Assembly (NCBI GenBank): GCA_002305015.1
Contig: DBPW01000008.1
Span: 46,824-110,823 of the forward strand
Reading direction: 5' to 3'
Origin: Bacteroidales bacterium UBA1410
Lineage (GTDB): Bacteria; Bacteroidota; Bacteroidia; Bacteroidales; Dysgonomonadaceae
DNA length: 64,000 nt
A model generated the notes under the pieces. The model had not been told where the DNA came from. It worked only from the letters and a program-made list of their open reading frames with translations, and ran no database searches. This document shows positions 41,968 to 51,289 of this stretch, piece after piece. Made by a program: the position numbers and the translations under genes. How positions within the stretch are numbered: the stretch's first letter is position 1; each line of letters starts with the position of its first letter.

Positions 41968-44796
41968 TTATGAAAGAGGTTCGGTAGATTTATCGACTAA
42001 ATATACCAGTGATTTATAGGTAATGCCGCTATTGACAGATAACCCGATTTCGCATGTACGACTGTTGGAATAGCCTTCTTTTGCATCGCCAATGCGCTGT
42101 TTTAAGGGTGCTAATGCCGAATGGTTGAGTTCGGGATAAAAAAATCCGCGATCGCCCGCCCATCCACAACACGTAATGCCTTCGGGGATGATAACTTTTT
42201 CGGCACATAGCGATGCTACTTTCAACATTTTTTCTTCCAGTTGCATCTTTGTGGAGCTGCATGTAACATGCACGGCTATCGATAGCGGCAGTTTGTTGAA
42301 TCGAAGTCTTTCCAATAGAAAATCATGAATGAATTCCACTTGATCATAAAGCTTTAGTCGGGAGTCGAGCGTTTCACGCATATGCAGCAGACACGGGCTC
42401 ATGTCGCACACAATGGGTAATTGACCGTTGCGGCTGGCTTTAAGTAAAGCTTCGTTGAGTTCGTTTTCCTTTTTTTGAGCTTGTTTTTTGAACCCCTTGC
42501 TGCTAAAAGCCATGCCGCAACACAGACGGTCTTTCCCTTCGGGAATAATAACAGTGTAATTGGCTTTTTTCAGTAGCGAAACCATTTTTGAGGGCACATC
42601 TTGACGATCATCATAGCCATATGCGGGTCCCCCCATCGAACGTGTGATACACGACGGAAAGTAAACCACCATCGGCGATTCGGCAGAAGCGGCAGGGAAA
42701 ATGTTCCTTTCGATCTTCTTACTTCCTGTCGGTACATAGCGTGTCCATAAAGGGAAAATGCCGTCGCCTACTTTGTAAAGTCCTCGGGTGAAACTTTCCA
42801 TGGGGTTGTATCCGATGATTTTTGCAATGGCATGGGGCATTTTCATCAGGCTGCGCAAGAAAGAGGTGACACCATCCATGTGATTGGCAACCCACGCAGC
42901 TATGGCATTGGAAAACCTGCCATTGTGCTGCCAACGAAGCTCTTTTATGAGATTTCCCGTGTTGATACCTACAGGACATGTAAGGCTGCAAAGTCCGTCG
43001 GTTGCACAGGTTTCGTCTAAGGGATACGATATCTTTTTTGCCGGTTCGCCGACGGTTTTATTATTCGATTTTCTTGTCTGGACGGTTTCCGACAAATAGC
43101 GATAGGCTACGATGCGTTGCCGCGGAGTGAAGGTAAGGTTTTTCGAAGGGCATTGAATTTCACAGAATCCGCATTCAATGCATTTATCGATAAGGGGATT
43201 AGCTGTAGGAATATTTTTGAGATTTTTGATAAAAACTTCCTTATCATCATTTATAATGACACCGGGATTTAGGATGAGATTCGGGTCGAACGCTTTTTTA
43301 ATGCGCTTCATCAATGCATAGATTTCTGTTCCCCATTCCTTTTCAACAAAAGGAGCCATGTTTCTTCCCGTCCCATGTTCGGCTTTGAGGCTTCCGTGAT
43401 GTTTTGTAGCTACCAAATCGGTCAACTTGTGCATGAACTGTGCATATTTTTGTACGCCGTCTTGCGAGTTGATGTCGGGAAATACGGTAAAATGTACATT
43501 CCCATCCAGTAAATGTCCCCACATTACCGCATCGGCATAGCCCGATTGAACAAGCAAATTGCGCACATCGGTGAGTGCTTCGCCGAGGACTTCGGCTTCG
43601 AAAGCAATGTCTTCGATAATGGATGCCGTGTTTTTGGGGCGGCCGGCAGCGGCCGATGTAAACAGCCCGTTTCGGACGTTCCAATAGGTGTTGTACCTAT
43701 GGGCATCGGTTGTAAATTTTATGGGTAATAGTGTTTTAATCTGAGACAGGGCAGTTCCGATTTCTTGCATTTGACGTTGAAGTGTTTCTTCATCGTCTGC
43801 CGAGGAATCGATAAGAAGTGCAGCGGCATCTGTCGGCAGAGATTTCAGTTCCGGCGGCATACCTTCCTGATCTTCCACCGCGCGAAGTGCATTTCTGTCC
43901 ATTAATTCTGCCGCACTTACAGCACAGTTACGCAAAGGAATAATCGCTTCGCATACATCTCGGAGATTGGGAAAGTAGATCATGGCCGCAGCTTTGAGCG
44001 GTGCATCGTGAACGGTTGCGAATGTGGCTTGCGAAACAAATCCAAGCGTCCCTTCCGAACCAATCATCAGGTGCTCAATGATTTGGATAGGATCATCAAA
44101 ATCGATTAATGAGTTCACTCCGTAACCACACGTATTTTTCAGTTGAAATTTCTGGGATATTTTGTCTCTTATTTTTTCGTTTTGAATGGCTTGACGGTGT
44201 ATTTCTTCTATTTCGGAAATCAGTTCACGGTGAGAAGCGGTGAACTCTCGACAGCTTTCTTTGTCTCCTGTATCGAGAAGGGAACCATCGGCAAAAATAA
44301 TCCGCATGGATTTTATCGTATGGTAACAATTGTATTTGATTCCGTAGCTCATTCCACTGGAGTTATTGCCGATAATTCCGCCTATTTTTGCCGAATCAAT
44401 GGACGCGGGTTTAGGTCCCAATTTGCGTTTGTAACGCATCAACATCCGATTTGCTGCCGTACCGGTGAGTCCGCATCCTAAAGTGGCGGTAGAGCCTTTA
44501 TCGGCAATGCTTGAGAACTCGAATCCTTGACCGATTTCCATGAGAATAGAATCTGAAATGGTTTGTCCGCTCAGACTCGTTCCGGCTGCTTTGAATGTTA
44601 GGGGTACTTTATTCGTATTGCATAATGTCAACAATTGGATCACTTCATCTTCCGAATCGACTTTTATTGCTATTCTTGGAATTAGTCTGTATAACCCGGC
44701 ATCGGTGCCTTTCACCAGTCGCGAAGTTTCATCGGTGAAAATTCGACTTTTTGGCAAAAGTTTCGCTATAGATGAGTATAATTGTTTGTCTGTCAT
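41968..44796 (-). CDS. FAD-linked oxidoreductase fused to 4Fe-4S and CCG domains (GlcD/GlcF or YdiJ-type)
   Basis: 942 residues combining GlcD-type and GlcF-type modules. The FAD-binding domain 4 has VPLTFKAAGTSLSGQ and IGGIIGNNSSGMSYGI. The FAD-oxidase C-terminal domain has LLDGNVHFTVFP and HGTGRNMAPFV. Two [4Fe-4S] motifs follow (CIECGFCEIQCPSK and CATDGLCSLTCPVGI). Two CCG cysteine-rich domains end it (PSCITRS...CCGMAFSSKG and HVTCSSTK...CCGWAGDRG). Such proteins oxidise D-2-hydroxy acids, with lactate or 2-hydroxyglutarate the usual candidates, and pass electrons to quinone or another carrier. Substrate not determined. Eleven bases after an Ntn hydrolase gene on the same strand. Confidence 0.9.
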   Translation of the reverse strand: MTDKQLYSSIAKLLPKSRIFTDETSRLVKGTDAGLYRLIPRIAIKVDSEDEVIQLLTLCNTNKVPLTFKAAGTSLSGQTISDSILMEIGQGFEFSSIADKGSTATLGCGLTGTAANRMLMRYKRKLGPKPASIDSAKIGGIIGNNSSGMSYGIKYNCYHTIKSMRIIFADGSLLDTGDKESCREFTASHRELISEIEEIHRQAIQNEKIRDKISQKFQLKNTCGYGVNSLIDFDDPIQIIEHLMIGSEGTLGFVSQATFATVHDAPLKAAAMIYFPNLRDVCEAIIPLRNCAVSAAELMDRNALRAVEDQEGMPPELKSLPTDAAALLIDSSADDEETLQRQMQEIGTALSQIKTLLPIKFTTDAHRYNTYWNVRNGLFTSAAAGRPKNTASIIEDIAFEAEVLGEALTDVRNLLVQSGYADAVMWGHLLDGNVHFTVFPDINSQDGVQKYAQFMHKLTDLVATKHHGSLKAEHGTGRNMAPFVEKEWGTEIYALMKRIKKAFDPNLILNPGVIINDDKEVFIKNLKNIPTANPLIDKCIECGFCEIQCPSKNLTFTPRQRIVAYRYLSETVQTRKSNNKTVGEPAKKISYPLDETCATDGLCSLTCPVGINTGNLIKELRWQHNGRFSNAIAAWVANHMDGVTSFLRSLMKMPHAIAKIIGYNPMESFTRGLYKVGDGIFPLWTRYVPTGSKKIERNIFPAASAESPMVVYFPSCITRSMGGPAYGYDDRQDVPSKMVSLLKKANYTVIIPEGKDRLCCGMAFSSKGFKKQAQKKENELNEALLKASRNGQLPIVCDMSPCLLHMRETLDSRLKLYDQVEFIHDFLLERLRFNKLPLSIAVHVTCSSTKMQLEEKMLKVASLCAEKVIIPEGITCCGWAGDRGFFYPELNHSALAPLKQRIGDAKEGYSNSRTCEIGLSVNSGITYKSLVYLVDKSTEPLS

Positions 44797-44807
44797 TTTT
44801 TCTTTTA

Positions 44808-46016
44808 TTATTTAACGTAAAAATCGGATACTTTCCTATTTAGAAATTCGTAATACTTTTCGATTTCCGATGCTAAGGGCGGTTTTTTTCTCCATATGGC
44901 TAGTTTTTCGTCTGTCAGTTTAAAAAGCTCCTTTTCCAAGGGTTCAATCCGTTGGATGTATCCCGTTTTGTCGGGATTGACCAATTGTGTCATTTTCAGG
45001 TAATGATATCCTTCGGGAATGTCGAGGGGATAGCATGTTTTTTTCCATTCCAACGCATATTCGTTCAATAGGCTGTTTTTAATTTGTGCGTCATACCTGA
45101 GAATTTGTGGTATGTTTTCGTTTCCGTGAAGCCATAAAGGCATAGCTACGGTTGTTGCGGGGTATCCAATAAGTGTCCAAATGGTAGTCATATCGGGAAA
45201 TTCTTCCGGTTTGACGCTCTGAATAACAAGTGCAGAAACCGAGCTGTTGCGCGTTATGAAATCGTCTGATACAACAAATTGGGTTTCGGGCCGACTTGTT
45301 TCGTATTTTTGCCGATAATCGATTTCAAAAACCGGGTGATAGAAGCATCGCGAAAACTCCTGTATAACTGTTCGATAGCTGAGTTTATTCTTTTTTGCAG
45401 CTTCGGCAAAAATTTTTTCTGCGGTTTGGCGACGGATCGAACCCCGTTTTTCTTCATTTATACCGGTTTCGGAATAGTTTGTGCGGATGATGTAACCCTG
45501 TGGGGCAAATTGAGGATTGGTTGCATCGAATTTTGTCCATTTCCAATGATCTACTTCGTAAAAAGCAATGCCGCCTTTGGCATCCATTACGCCGAAATTT
45601 GCTGCTATTCCACGCGGTTTGGGGTATGATTCAAGCAATTGTTCAAAATCTTCCAACGAAGCGCAGGTTTGTAAAGCAAGTTTCATAAAGATGCCTTCTT
45701 TGTCTTTCAATGGCGTGGTGTCTCCAATGTTTACGTTATAGGAAGCGCTGTTCATAATGGCAAATCCTGCGCTGTTGGCTCCTGCCCACACGTTTTCTCC
45801 TTTTATGTCGGCTGAATTTACCAATCCGATATAGGGGTATATTCCATCGGCAAAGTAGCGCATACTGTTTTTGGGTTCGTCCGAATCGCGCAGTTTCCAA
45901 ATTATGCTTCTTCCATCGGCGGTATGTTTACCCGATATTACGGCAGTAGTACACGACAGGGCGTGAGTATGCAATATGCCGAAAAACAGGATGAAAATCG
46001 GGAAAAACTTTTTCAT
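44808..46016 (-). CDS. Secreted Ntn hydrolase of the C45/acyl-transferase (penicillin acylase-like) family
   Basis: 402 residues. A signal peptide (MKKFFPIFILFFGILHTHA) ends just before LSCTTAVISGKHTADGRSI. The cysteine becomes the N-terminal nucleophile after signal cleavage or a short propeptide removal. Downstream ENVWAGANSAGFAIMNSASY and FGVMDAKGGIAFYEVD match the choloylglycine/C45-type fold, and RTNYSETG is conserved. Members cleave amide bonds of acyl amino acids, bile salts or related compounds; the substrate is unknown. Probably co-transcribed with the FAD oxidoreductase downstream. Confidence 0.82.
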   Translation of the reverse strand: MKKFFPIFILFFGILHTHALSCTTAVISGKHTADGRSIIWKLRDSDEPKNSMRYFADGIYPYIGLVNSADIKGENVWAGANSAGFAIMNSASYNVNIGDTTPLKDKEGIFMKLALQTCASLEDFEQLLESYPKPRGIAANFGVMDAKGGIAFYEVDHWKWTKFDATNPQFAPQGYIIRTNYSETGINEEKRGSIRRQTAEKIFAEAAKKNKLSYRTVIQEFSRCFYHPVFEIDYRQKYETSRPETQFVVSDDFITRNSSVSALVIQSVKPEEFPDMTTIWTLIGYPATTVAMPLWLHGNENIPQILRYDAQIKNSLLNEYALEWKKTCYPLDIPEGYHYLKMTQLVNPDKTGYIQRIEPLEKELFKLTDEKLAIWRKKPPLASEIEKYYEFLNRKVSDFYVK

Positions 46017-46057
46017 AAAACGGGATTAAATTTTCGGTAAAGATAATAAAATAAAAG

Positions 46058-46081
46058 AAAGCTGTCATTAATGGCAGCTTT
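46058..46081 (-). terminator. Terminator after the small winged-helix gene
   Basis: AAAGCTGTCAT (46058-46068) pairs with ATGGCAGCTTT (46071-46081) with one G-T wobble and a TA loop. On the minus strand it is followed by CTTTTATTTTATT. Confidence 0.6.
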
Positions 46082-46170
46082 TAAAAAATTTTCGGGTTAA
46101 ATCACAATGTGATGCTAAAAAACCGATCTTTTTAAAAGGAGATAGGGAAATTTTTTATTGCCGGAAAGGT

Positions 46171-46383
46171 TTATTTAAGACTAACAAATAACTCTTTTCC
46201 GTTTTCTTCTTCTTCGAAGCGCAATTTGCCTTCTCTTGCCAGCCAACCTAAAGCGGCATACAAGTCTTTTTCTCTTAGTTTTGTCGCTTTTTTTAAGTCT
46301 TTTACGTTTTGGCGTCCGGCTATATCAAGTTGAGTCCATACTTTGCCGGCATTCATTCCAATTATTTCTTCCATATTTTCCAT
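46171..46383 (-). CDS. Small winged-helix domain protein
   Basis: 70 residues: an entire winged-helix unit, NAGKVWTQLDIAGRQNVKDLKKATKLREKDLYAALGWLAREGK, ending with a beta wing LRFEEEENGKELFVSLK. It matches small Bacteroidota proteins annotated as winged-helix (DUF2582-like); no function is established. It has its own -7 box at 46418 and a terminator at 46058, so it is a single-gene unit. Confidence 0.8.
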   Translation of the reverse strand: MENMEEIIGMNAGKVWTQLDIAGRQNVKDLKKATKLREKDLYAALGWLAREGKLRFEEEENGKELFVSLK

Positions 46384-46417
46384 ATAATTATAAGGGTTAT
46401 TTCGAATAATACGAATG

Positions 46418-46425
46418 CAAAGTTA
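46418..46425 (-). promoter_or_regulatory. -7 box of the small winged-helix gene
   Basis: TAACTTTG on the minus strand matches TAnnTTTG, 35 bases before the start at 46383. Confidence 0.45.
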
Positions 46426-46583
46426 CATCTTAAATCTAAAAATAAAAATAAATTTATATTATTTGCCTCTTCTCATTTGGCTAACAGTGACCGAGAATAT
46501 AAGGGCTCGTAAAATAAACACAACCGGCAGAGAATTGATATTATACCACCCAAGAGTGATTAACAATCATAACATCGGCATGA

Positions 46584-47174
46584 TTATTTCTCGTTTTGAT
46601 TGAGTTGATTCAGCAAATGCGATACTTGTGGGATCAATGCATGTTTTTCATCGTTATAAATAACGAAATCTGCCCTTTTTATTTTTTCTTCATCGGGAAT
46701 TTGATTTTTCTCACGTTCGTGGATTTTTTCTATCGGAACGTTATCTCGTTGCGAAGCACGAGCGATTCTGAGTTCAAGCGGAGCGAAAACCGTAATGGTT
46801 TTATCGACATAGTGATGAAAATTTCCTTCGAAAAGTATGGCAGCCTCCAAGGCAACTATCGGGTAATTGCTTTTCGATTTCACCCATGCTGCAAAGTCTT
46901 TTGCTACTTCAGGGTGGATGATCGAATTGGCCAAAGAGAGTTTTTCGGGGTTATTAAAAATGAGTTGGGCAAACTTGTTTTTATCGAGTTTATCTTCAAT
47001 ATAAATTTCTTTTCCGAAATGGTGGATGAGTTTTTCGCGAATTACCGGAGAAAAATCGTTTAATCTTTTAGCTTCTTTGTCGGCATTGTAAACCGGAATC
47101 CCATGAATTTTAAGCAATTCGCACACTACCGATTTGCCGCTGCCGATGTTTCCCGTAACTCCGATTTTTATCAT
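46584..47174 (-). CDS. coaE: Dephospho-CoA kinase
   Basis: Last step of coenzyme A synthesis. 196 residues. The P-loop GVTGNIGSGKSVVC is at the N terminus, then VYNADKEAKRL, SIIHPEV and VALEAAILFEG. The C-terminal FVIYNDEK is a form of the usual conserved IxNxG motif. Last gene of the nusB-yajC-ybbR-coaE operon. Confidence 0.94.
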   Translation of the reverse strand: MIKIGVTGNIGSGKSVVCELLKIHGIPVYNADKEAKRLNDFSPVIREKLIHHFGKEIYIEDKLDKNKFAQLIFNNPEKLSLANSIIHPEVAKDFAAWVKSKSNYPIVALEAAILFEGNFHHYVDKTITVFAPLELRIARASQRDNVPIEKIHEREKNQIPDEEKIKRADFVIYNDEKHALIPQVSHLLNQLNQNEK

Positions 47175-47186
47175 GATTGCAAAGTG

Positions 47187-48173
47187 TTATTCTTTTTTTT
47201 CGAAAAGAAATTCCACTATCGGTGGAGATAAACGGGGGTTCAGAATCGAATCGGGGCTTTTTGTGAGTTTTACTTCGATTTTTCCCTCTTGATTAGATTT
47301 GAGCTCATTATAGTCAAGATTTATTTCAAAATCTTCAGGGGCAATTTTTTTGTATTCTTCTAATGTTACCGAGAAAATAACATTAACATGCGAAGGGAAG
47401 AATTTGATGTCGAGGTTTTTAGGCAGGTTGGAACAGGTAATGGGGATTTCGAAATTTTTCTCGGTATATTCCTTGATAAGGATTACAATATCGATTTCTT
47501 TAGGAACAAATTTAACTCCTTCGACTTCTTTAATTTTAACTTTAAATTGAGAAGTAGCTTTCAGATTTTCGAAAACTGTATATTCGGTTACAGCCTTATT
47601 TAATTGTGCCAATTGTTTTTTTGATGCATAGGCGGTTACGGTTTCAGGAATAAAAGTGATGCTGTCGATAACTAAGTTGCCGCCGGCAGTAGTAATTTCT
47701 CCATCGAAAACCACAGGTAATTTTTTGCTTTCGAGTTTTGATGCACCGAGTGAAATTATGGCCGGAGAATAACTCAATAGCTGCGTAGTAGGAGCTAATT
47801 CATTACGAATGAGCTGAATAAGTTGATTGCCTTGAATGGCATCTACATCGTTTTCTTTAAATTCGCTTACATTGATTTCTAAGGAATCTTTTTTCGACAG
47901 GTCGTATTTGAAGATTTGGTAGCCATTGTCGGCAACCCTGATTTCGATATATGCCGGTAACGGATTATTGAAAACAATGTCTTCCGGTATATGCGTATAT
48001 TTAAGAGGAATACGATAGGTGCCCTCGACATGGCGCTGTGAAAAGAGCATCAGCCAAAAGATAAATGAAAGCACCAAAAAAAACAAAAATGTGAACAAAT
48101 TTTTCCACGGGAATGTAGAAAAAAATGTTCGCATTTTTTGTTTCCAATTATCGATGGCTGTTTTAAAATCCAT
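47187..48173 (-). CDS. YbbR-like domain protein (CdaR-type)
   Basis: 328 residues. An N-terminal cytoplasmic stretch, one membrane helix near 26-48 (LFTFLFFLVLSFIFWLMLF), and a periplasmic part built of YbbR-type beta repeats follow (DIVFNNPLPAYIEIRVADNG and later FEIPITCSNLPKNLDIKFFPSHV is split across motifs). YbbR/CdaR proteins regulate the diadenylate cyclase CdaA in Firmicutes; no cyclase is present in the window, so that link is only family knowledge. It lies between yajC and coaE, a usual Bacteroidota order. Confidence 0.85.
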   Translation of the reverse strand: MDFKTAIDNWKQKMRTFFSTFPWKNLFTFLFFLVLSFIFWLMLFSQRHVEGTYRIPLKYTHIPEDIVFNNPLPAYIEIRVADNGYQIFKYDLSKKDSLEINVSEFKENDVDAIQGNQLIQLIRNELAPTTQLLSYSPAIISLGASKLESKKLPVVFDGEITTAGGNLVIDSITFIPETVTAYASKKQLAQLNKAVTEYTVFENLKATSQFKVKIKEVEGVKFVPKEIDIVILIKEYTEKNFEIPITCSNLPKNLDIKFFPSHVNVIFSVTLEEYKKIAPEDFEINLDYNELKSNQEGKIEVKLTKSPDSILNPRLSPPIVEFLFEKKE

Positions 48174-48194
48174 ATCGGGTTAGGATAAAAACAA

Positions 48195-48509
48195 TCAATT
48201 GGCATTCACATCCGAAGGGTTGGCGTATACCGATCCTTTTTCAACTTTTATTTTAACACCATCGGCAACCTCTATCAAAAAATAAGTATCACCTACTTCT
48301 TTAATGCGTCCGTGAATTCCTCCTGCAGTAACCACTTTATCTCCCGGTTTTAATGCTTCGCGTGTTTTTTGGAGATCTTTTTGTTTTTTCTGTTGCGGGC
48401 GAATCATGAAAAAATAAAAAACGGCGATGATGGCTATCATCATAATCAGGGTCATCCCCATCCCCCCTCCGCCGTTTGCAGCCGGAGCGGCTTGTAATAA
48501 ACTATTCAT
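48195..48509 (-). CDS. yajC: Preprotein translocase accessory subunit YajC
   Basis: 104 residues. One membrane helix (MTLIMMIAIIAVFYFFMI) is followed by the hallmark RPQQKKQKDLQKTREAL. The cytoplasmic domain is GDKVVTAGGIHGRIKEVGDTYF and VADGVKIKVEKGSV. YajC associates with SecDF of the Sec translocon. Twenty-six bases after nusB. Confidence 0.94.
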   Translation of the reverse strand: MNSLLQAAPAANGGGGMGMTLIMMIAIIAVFYFFMIRPQQKKQKDLQKTREALKPGDKVVTAGGIHGRIKEVGDTYFLIEVADGVKIKVEKGSVYANPSDVNAN

Positions 48510-48535
48510 ACGAATAAAAATTTTAATGGTTTATA

Positions 48536-49462
48536 TTAATGTTTGAAAATCAGGTTGTCTTTTTTTATTTCATTTACTATAGCATCCAAAATTCCGTTTA
48601 CAAAACTTCCACTTTTGGGCGTACTGTATGCTTTTGCAATCTCAATATATTCGTTTAGTGTTACTCGGGTTGGGATAGACTCGAATGAGAATATCTCGGC
48701 AACAGCTACTTGCATGATGATCATATCCATGAAAGCAATGCGATCCAGATCCCATTTGTCGATGTGTTTTTCGATTAAACTTCGATATTTCTTTTCGTTC
48801 AAGATGGTTTCGTCCAGCAATTTTAAGGCATATTGTTTGTCTTCTTCATCTTTAAACATGGGTAATAGGGGTTGGTCCGGTCCATTATCTTCCGAAAATT
48901 GTTTAATGGTTTTTAATACGAAGGTTTGTACAATTTCCACATCATCGTTCCAATAAATGCTTTCATCTTCCAGAATTTCATCTAATTCTTCATTATTGTA
49001 AATGAATTGTTTGAACGTTTTCCGCCAAAAATCACGGTCATCCTCATACGTCGGATTTTCAAGCTCAGAATAAGTTTTATAAGTTTCCGATTCTAATATA
49101 TTTTCGAGCAGGTTTTTGACAAAATTCTCATTTTCTTCCCACGACATTGGGCGATTGTTAAGATAATGGATAAATTGATGGTTGGTTTTGAGCTGACGAA
49201 TAAATTTATTATCAATCAGATGAGTATTCGGATGTAAATCTTCTTCCGATGGCAAAAATTTATTTCTTTTGGTTTCGATTCGGCTTTCATACATATCGGT
49301 AAGTTTTACCATTAACAGAAGTAGGTAATAATAAAGATCGTATGACTTCTGAAAACCAAACAAGAGCTCTTTTTCTGCATTTTTCAGACTGTTATTCGAA
49401 TTCTGATACCAGGCATATACAATCTGTACTATTCGGATGCGAATTAAATCTCGATTAATCAT
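48536..49462 (-). CDS. nusB: Transcription antitermination factor NusB
   Basis: 308 residues, about twice the length of E. coli NusB. It starts RDLIRIRIVQIVYAWYQ, a NusB helix. A long insert or N-terminal half specific to Bacteroidota follows, then the C-terminal NusB half DRIAFMDMIIMQVAVAEI, IPTRVTLNEYIEIAKAYSTPKSGSFVNGILD. NusB with NusE(S10) binds boxA in rRNA antitermination. First gene of a four-gene operon, divergent from rplY. Confidence 0.92.
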   Translation of the reverse strand: MINRDLIRIRIVQIVYAWYQNSNNSLKNAEKELLFGFQKSYDLYYYLLLLMVKLTDMYESRIETKRNKFLPSEEDLHPNTHLIDNKFIRQLKTNHQFIHYLNNRPMSWEENENFVKNLLENILESETYKTYSELENPTYEDDRDFWRKTFKQFIYNNEELDEILEDESIYWNDDVEIVQTFVLKTIKQFSEDNGPDQPLLPMFKDEEDKQYALKLLDETILNEKKYRSLIEKHIDKWDLDRIAFMDMIIMQVAVAEIFSFESIPTRVTLNEYIEIAKAYSTPKSGSFVNGILDAIVNEIKKDNLIFKH

Positions 49463-49488
49463 TGTTGAAATGAACTTTTTTCACGTTG

Positions 49489-49496
49489 CAAAAATA
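49489..49496 (-). promoter_or_regulatory. -7 box of the nusB promoter
   Basis: TATTTTTG on the minus strand matches TAnnTTTG, 27 bases before the nusB ATG. The -33 element is weak. Confidence 0.45.
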
Positions 49497-49582
49497 CGTA
49501 TTTTTTTGGTATTCTAAAGGGAAAAGATGAAAGTAATCTGTATTATTTCATAAAGAAGCTCAAAAAATTGCACAAAATATAA

Positions 49583-49614
49583 TTTGCGGAATCAAAAGAG
49601 AATCACTACCTTTG
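49583..49614 (+). promoter_or_regulatory. Promoter of rplY
   Basis: TTTG (49583-49586), a 20-base spacer and TACCTTTG (49607-49614) form a near-ideal Bacteroidetes promoter. Leader of about 75 bases. Confidence 0.7.
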
Positions 49615-49693
49615 CGCCACTTTTTATACAATCCCGTGTGATGGGGAATAAAGAGGAAAACAAACTTTATTTTGAGTAACACAAACATTAGAA

Positions 49694-50269
49694 ATGAAAA
49701 CATTTGATTTAAAAGGTGAAATCAGAGATGATTTCGGCAAAAAAGCTGCGCGGGCATATCGTCGCGAAGAACTTATTCCGTGTGTAGTTTACGGTGGGCA
49801 CAATGAGGAGAATGTGAATTTTGTCGTAAAAAATAGCGATGTCCGCAATTTAATTTATACTTCTGAGATTTATTTGGTAAATCTCGATTTGGGGGAAAAG
49901 AAAATGCAGGCTATACTCAGGGAGATTCAGTTTCATCCGGTGAAAGATAGCATCCTTCATATCGATTTCTTGCATGTATTTGAAAATGTTCCTGTAGAAA
50001 TTGAGATTCCTGTTCGTCTGGAGGGACTTGCAGAAGGGGTTAAAGCCGGAGGTAAGTTGTCTCTCGATATGCGAAAACTCAAAGTGAGAGCTCTACCCGA
50101 CAAATTACCGGAAGAGCTGGTTGTTAATGTCGAGAATTTAGGATTGGGTAAAAGTATACAGGTCGGCGAACTCGACTTTGAAGGCATAGAACTTCTGAAT
50201 GCGAAAAATGCCGTGGTTTGTCGTGTGCAACTGACACGTGCAGCAAAAGCTGCGACGAAAGCCGAATAG
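49694..50269 (+). CDS. rplY: Ribosomal protein bL25 (Ctc form)
   Basis: 191 residues: an N-terminal 5S-rRNA-binding L25 domain (DDFGKKAARAYRREELIPCVVYGG) plus the C-terminal Ctc/TL5 domain (VPVEIEIPVRLEGLAEGVKAGGKL is split over motifs; IQVGELDFEG). Start ATG 49694. pth follows after 22 bases, the common L25-Pth pairing. Confidence 0.95.
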   Translation: MKTFDLKGEIRDDFGKKAARAYRREELIPCVVYGGHNEENVNFVVKNSDVRNLIYTSEIYLVNLDLGEKKMQAILREIQFHPVKDSILHIDFLHVFENVPVEIEIPVRLEGLAEGVKAGGKLSLDMRKLKVRALPDKLPEELVVNVENLGLGKSIQVGELDFEGIELLNAKNAVVCRVQLTRAAKAATKAE

Positions 50270-50291
50270 GCCTTTTTAAGGATGCAGTGCA

Positions 50292-50855
50292 ATGAAATAT
50301 TTGATAGTGGGATTAGGGAACATTGGTCCCGAATATGAAAACACCCGTCACAATATAGGATTTATGGTATTGGACGCTTTTGCAAAGGCGTCCAATACTT
50401 TTTTTCAGGATAAGCGATATGGATTTGTGGCCGAAACGCGTTTGAAAAATAAATCCCTTCTTCTTTTAAAGCCATCTACTTTTATGAATTTAAGCGGAAA
50501 TGCTGTGCGTTATTGGCTGCAAAAGGAGAAAATTCCTATTGATAATTTGTTGATTATTGTTGATGATTTGGCGTTGCCGTTTGGTACCATTCGATTGAAA
50601 TCCAAAGGAAGTGATGGAGGACATAACGGCTTAAAACACATACAGGAAGTGCTGGGTACGCAGCAATATGCCCGGCTTCGTTTTGGAATTGGCAATGGCT
50701 TTCCGCGGGGGGCTCAAATTGATTATGTGTTGAGCGATTTTACCGATGAAGAGAAGAAATTATTGCCCGAACGTATAGAAACGGCTTGCGAAGCGATTCG
50801 CACTTTTTGTCTTTCCGGAATAGATATTGCCATGAATCTGTATAATAATAAATAA
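50292..50855 (+). CDS. pth: Peptidyl-tRNA hydrolase
   Basis: 187 residues. It recycles peptidyl-tRNA dropped by the ribosome. Family motifs: [22 protein letters not shown] (with the catalytic histidine), [43 protein letters not shown] and [11 protein letters not shown]. Its stop overlaps an ATG of the S4-domain gene, but the real start of that gene is probably further on. Confidence 0.95.
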   Translation: MKYLIVGLGNIGPEYENTRHNIGFMVLDAFAKASNTFFQDKRYGFVAETRLKNKSLLLLKPSTFMNLSGNAVRYWLQKEKIPIDNLLIIVDDLALPFGTIRLKSKGSDGGHNGLKHIQEVLGTQQYARLRFGIGNGFPRGAQIDYVLSDFTDEEKKLLPERIETACEAIRTFCLSGIDIAMNLYNNK

Positions 50856-50859
50856 TGCC

Positions 50860-50867
50860 TATCTTTG
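50860..50867 (+). promoter_or_regulatory. -7 box deciding the start of the S4-domain gene
   Basis: TATCTTTG matches TAnnTTTG and lies inside the first codons of the longest open frame. It therefore argues for the ATG at 50882. Confidence 0.5.
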
Positions 50868-50881
50868 TTTTCGATTTAACG

Positions 50882-51289
50882 ATGGATGAGGTAAGAATCG
50901 ATAAATGGTTATGGGCGGTTCGGATTTTTAAAACCCGTTCCATTGCATCGGAAGCATGCAAAAAAGGTCGTGTAATGGTTGGGAACGTTACGGTGAAACC
51001 TTCACGTACAATCCGGCGAGGCGATATTGTGCAGGTACGTAAACCACCTGTCACATTTTCGTTCAAGGTGCTTGATTTAACCGATAAGCGGATGGGAGCC
51101 AAACTCGTGCCGCAATATATGGAAAACATTACACCTCCCGATCAATACGAAATTTTGGAGCTTAACAAAATCAGCGGATTTATAGACAGACAACGAGGTA
51201 CAGGGCGACCCACAAAAAAAGAGCGGCGCGATTTGGAGCAATTTACCGAATCGTTCGATTTTGATGATTCCGACTTTTGGGATGATTAA
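50882..51289 (+). CDS. S4-domain RNA-binding protein (Hsp15/HslR-like)
   Basis: 135 residues from ATG 50882 (MDEVRIDKWLWAVRIF). An ATG at 50855, overlapping the pth stop, is possible but would place a -7 box inside the gene. S4 fold: RIDKWLWAVRIFKTRSIASEAC, GRVMVGNVTVKPSRTIRRGD. The C-terminal tail GRPTKKERRDLEQF and an acidic end are typical of the HslR family, which binds nascent-chain-blocked 50S subunits. Its stop overlaps the stop of the convergent comB by two to three bases. Confidence 0.85.
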   Translation: MDEVRIDKWLWAVRIFKTRSIASEACKKGRVMVGNVTVKPSRTIRRGDIVQVRKPPVTFSFKVLDLTDKRMGAKLVPQYMENITPPDQYEILELNKISGFIDRQRGTGRPTKKERRDLEQFTESFDFDDSDFWDD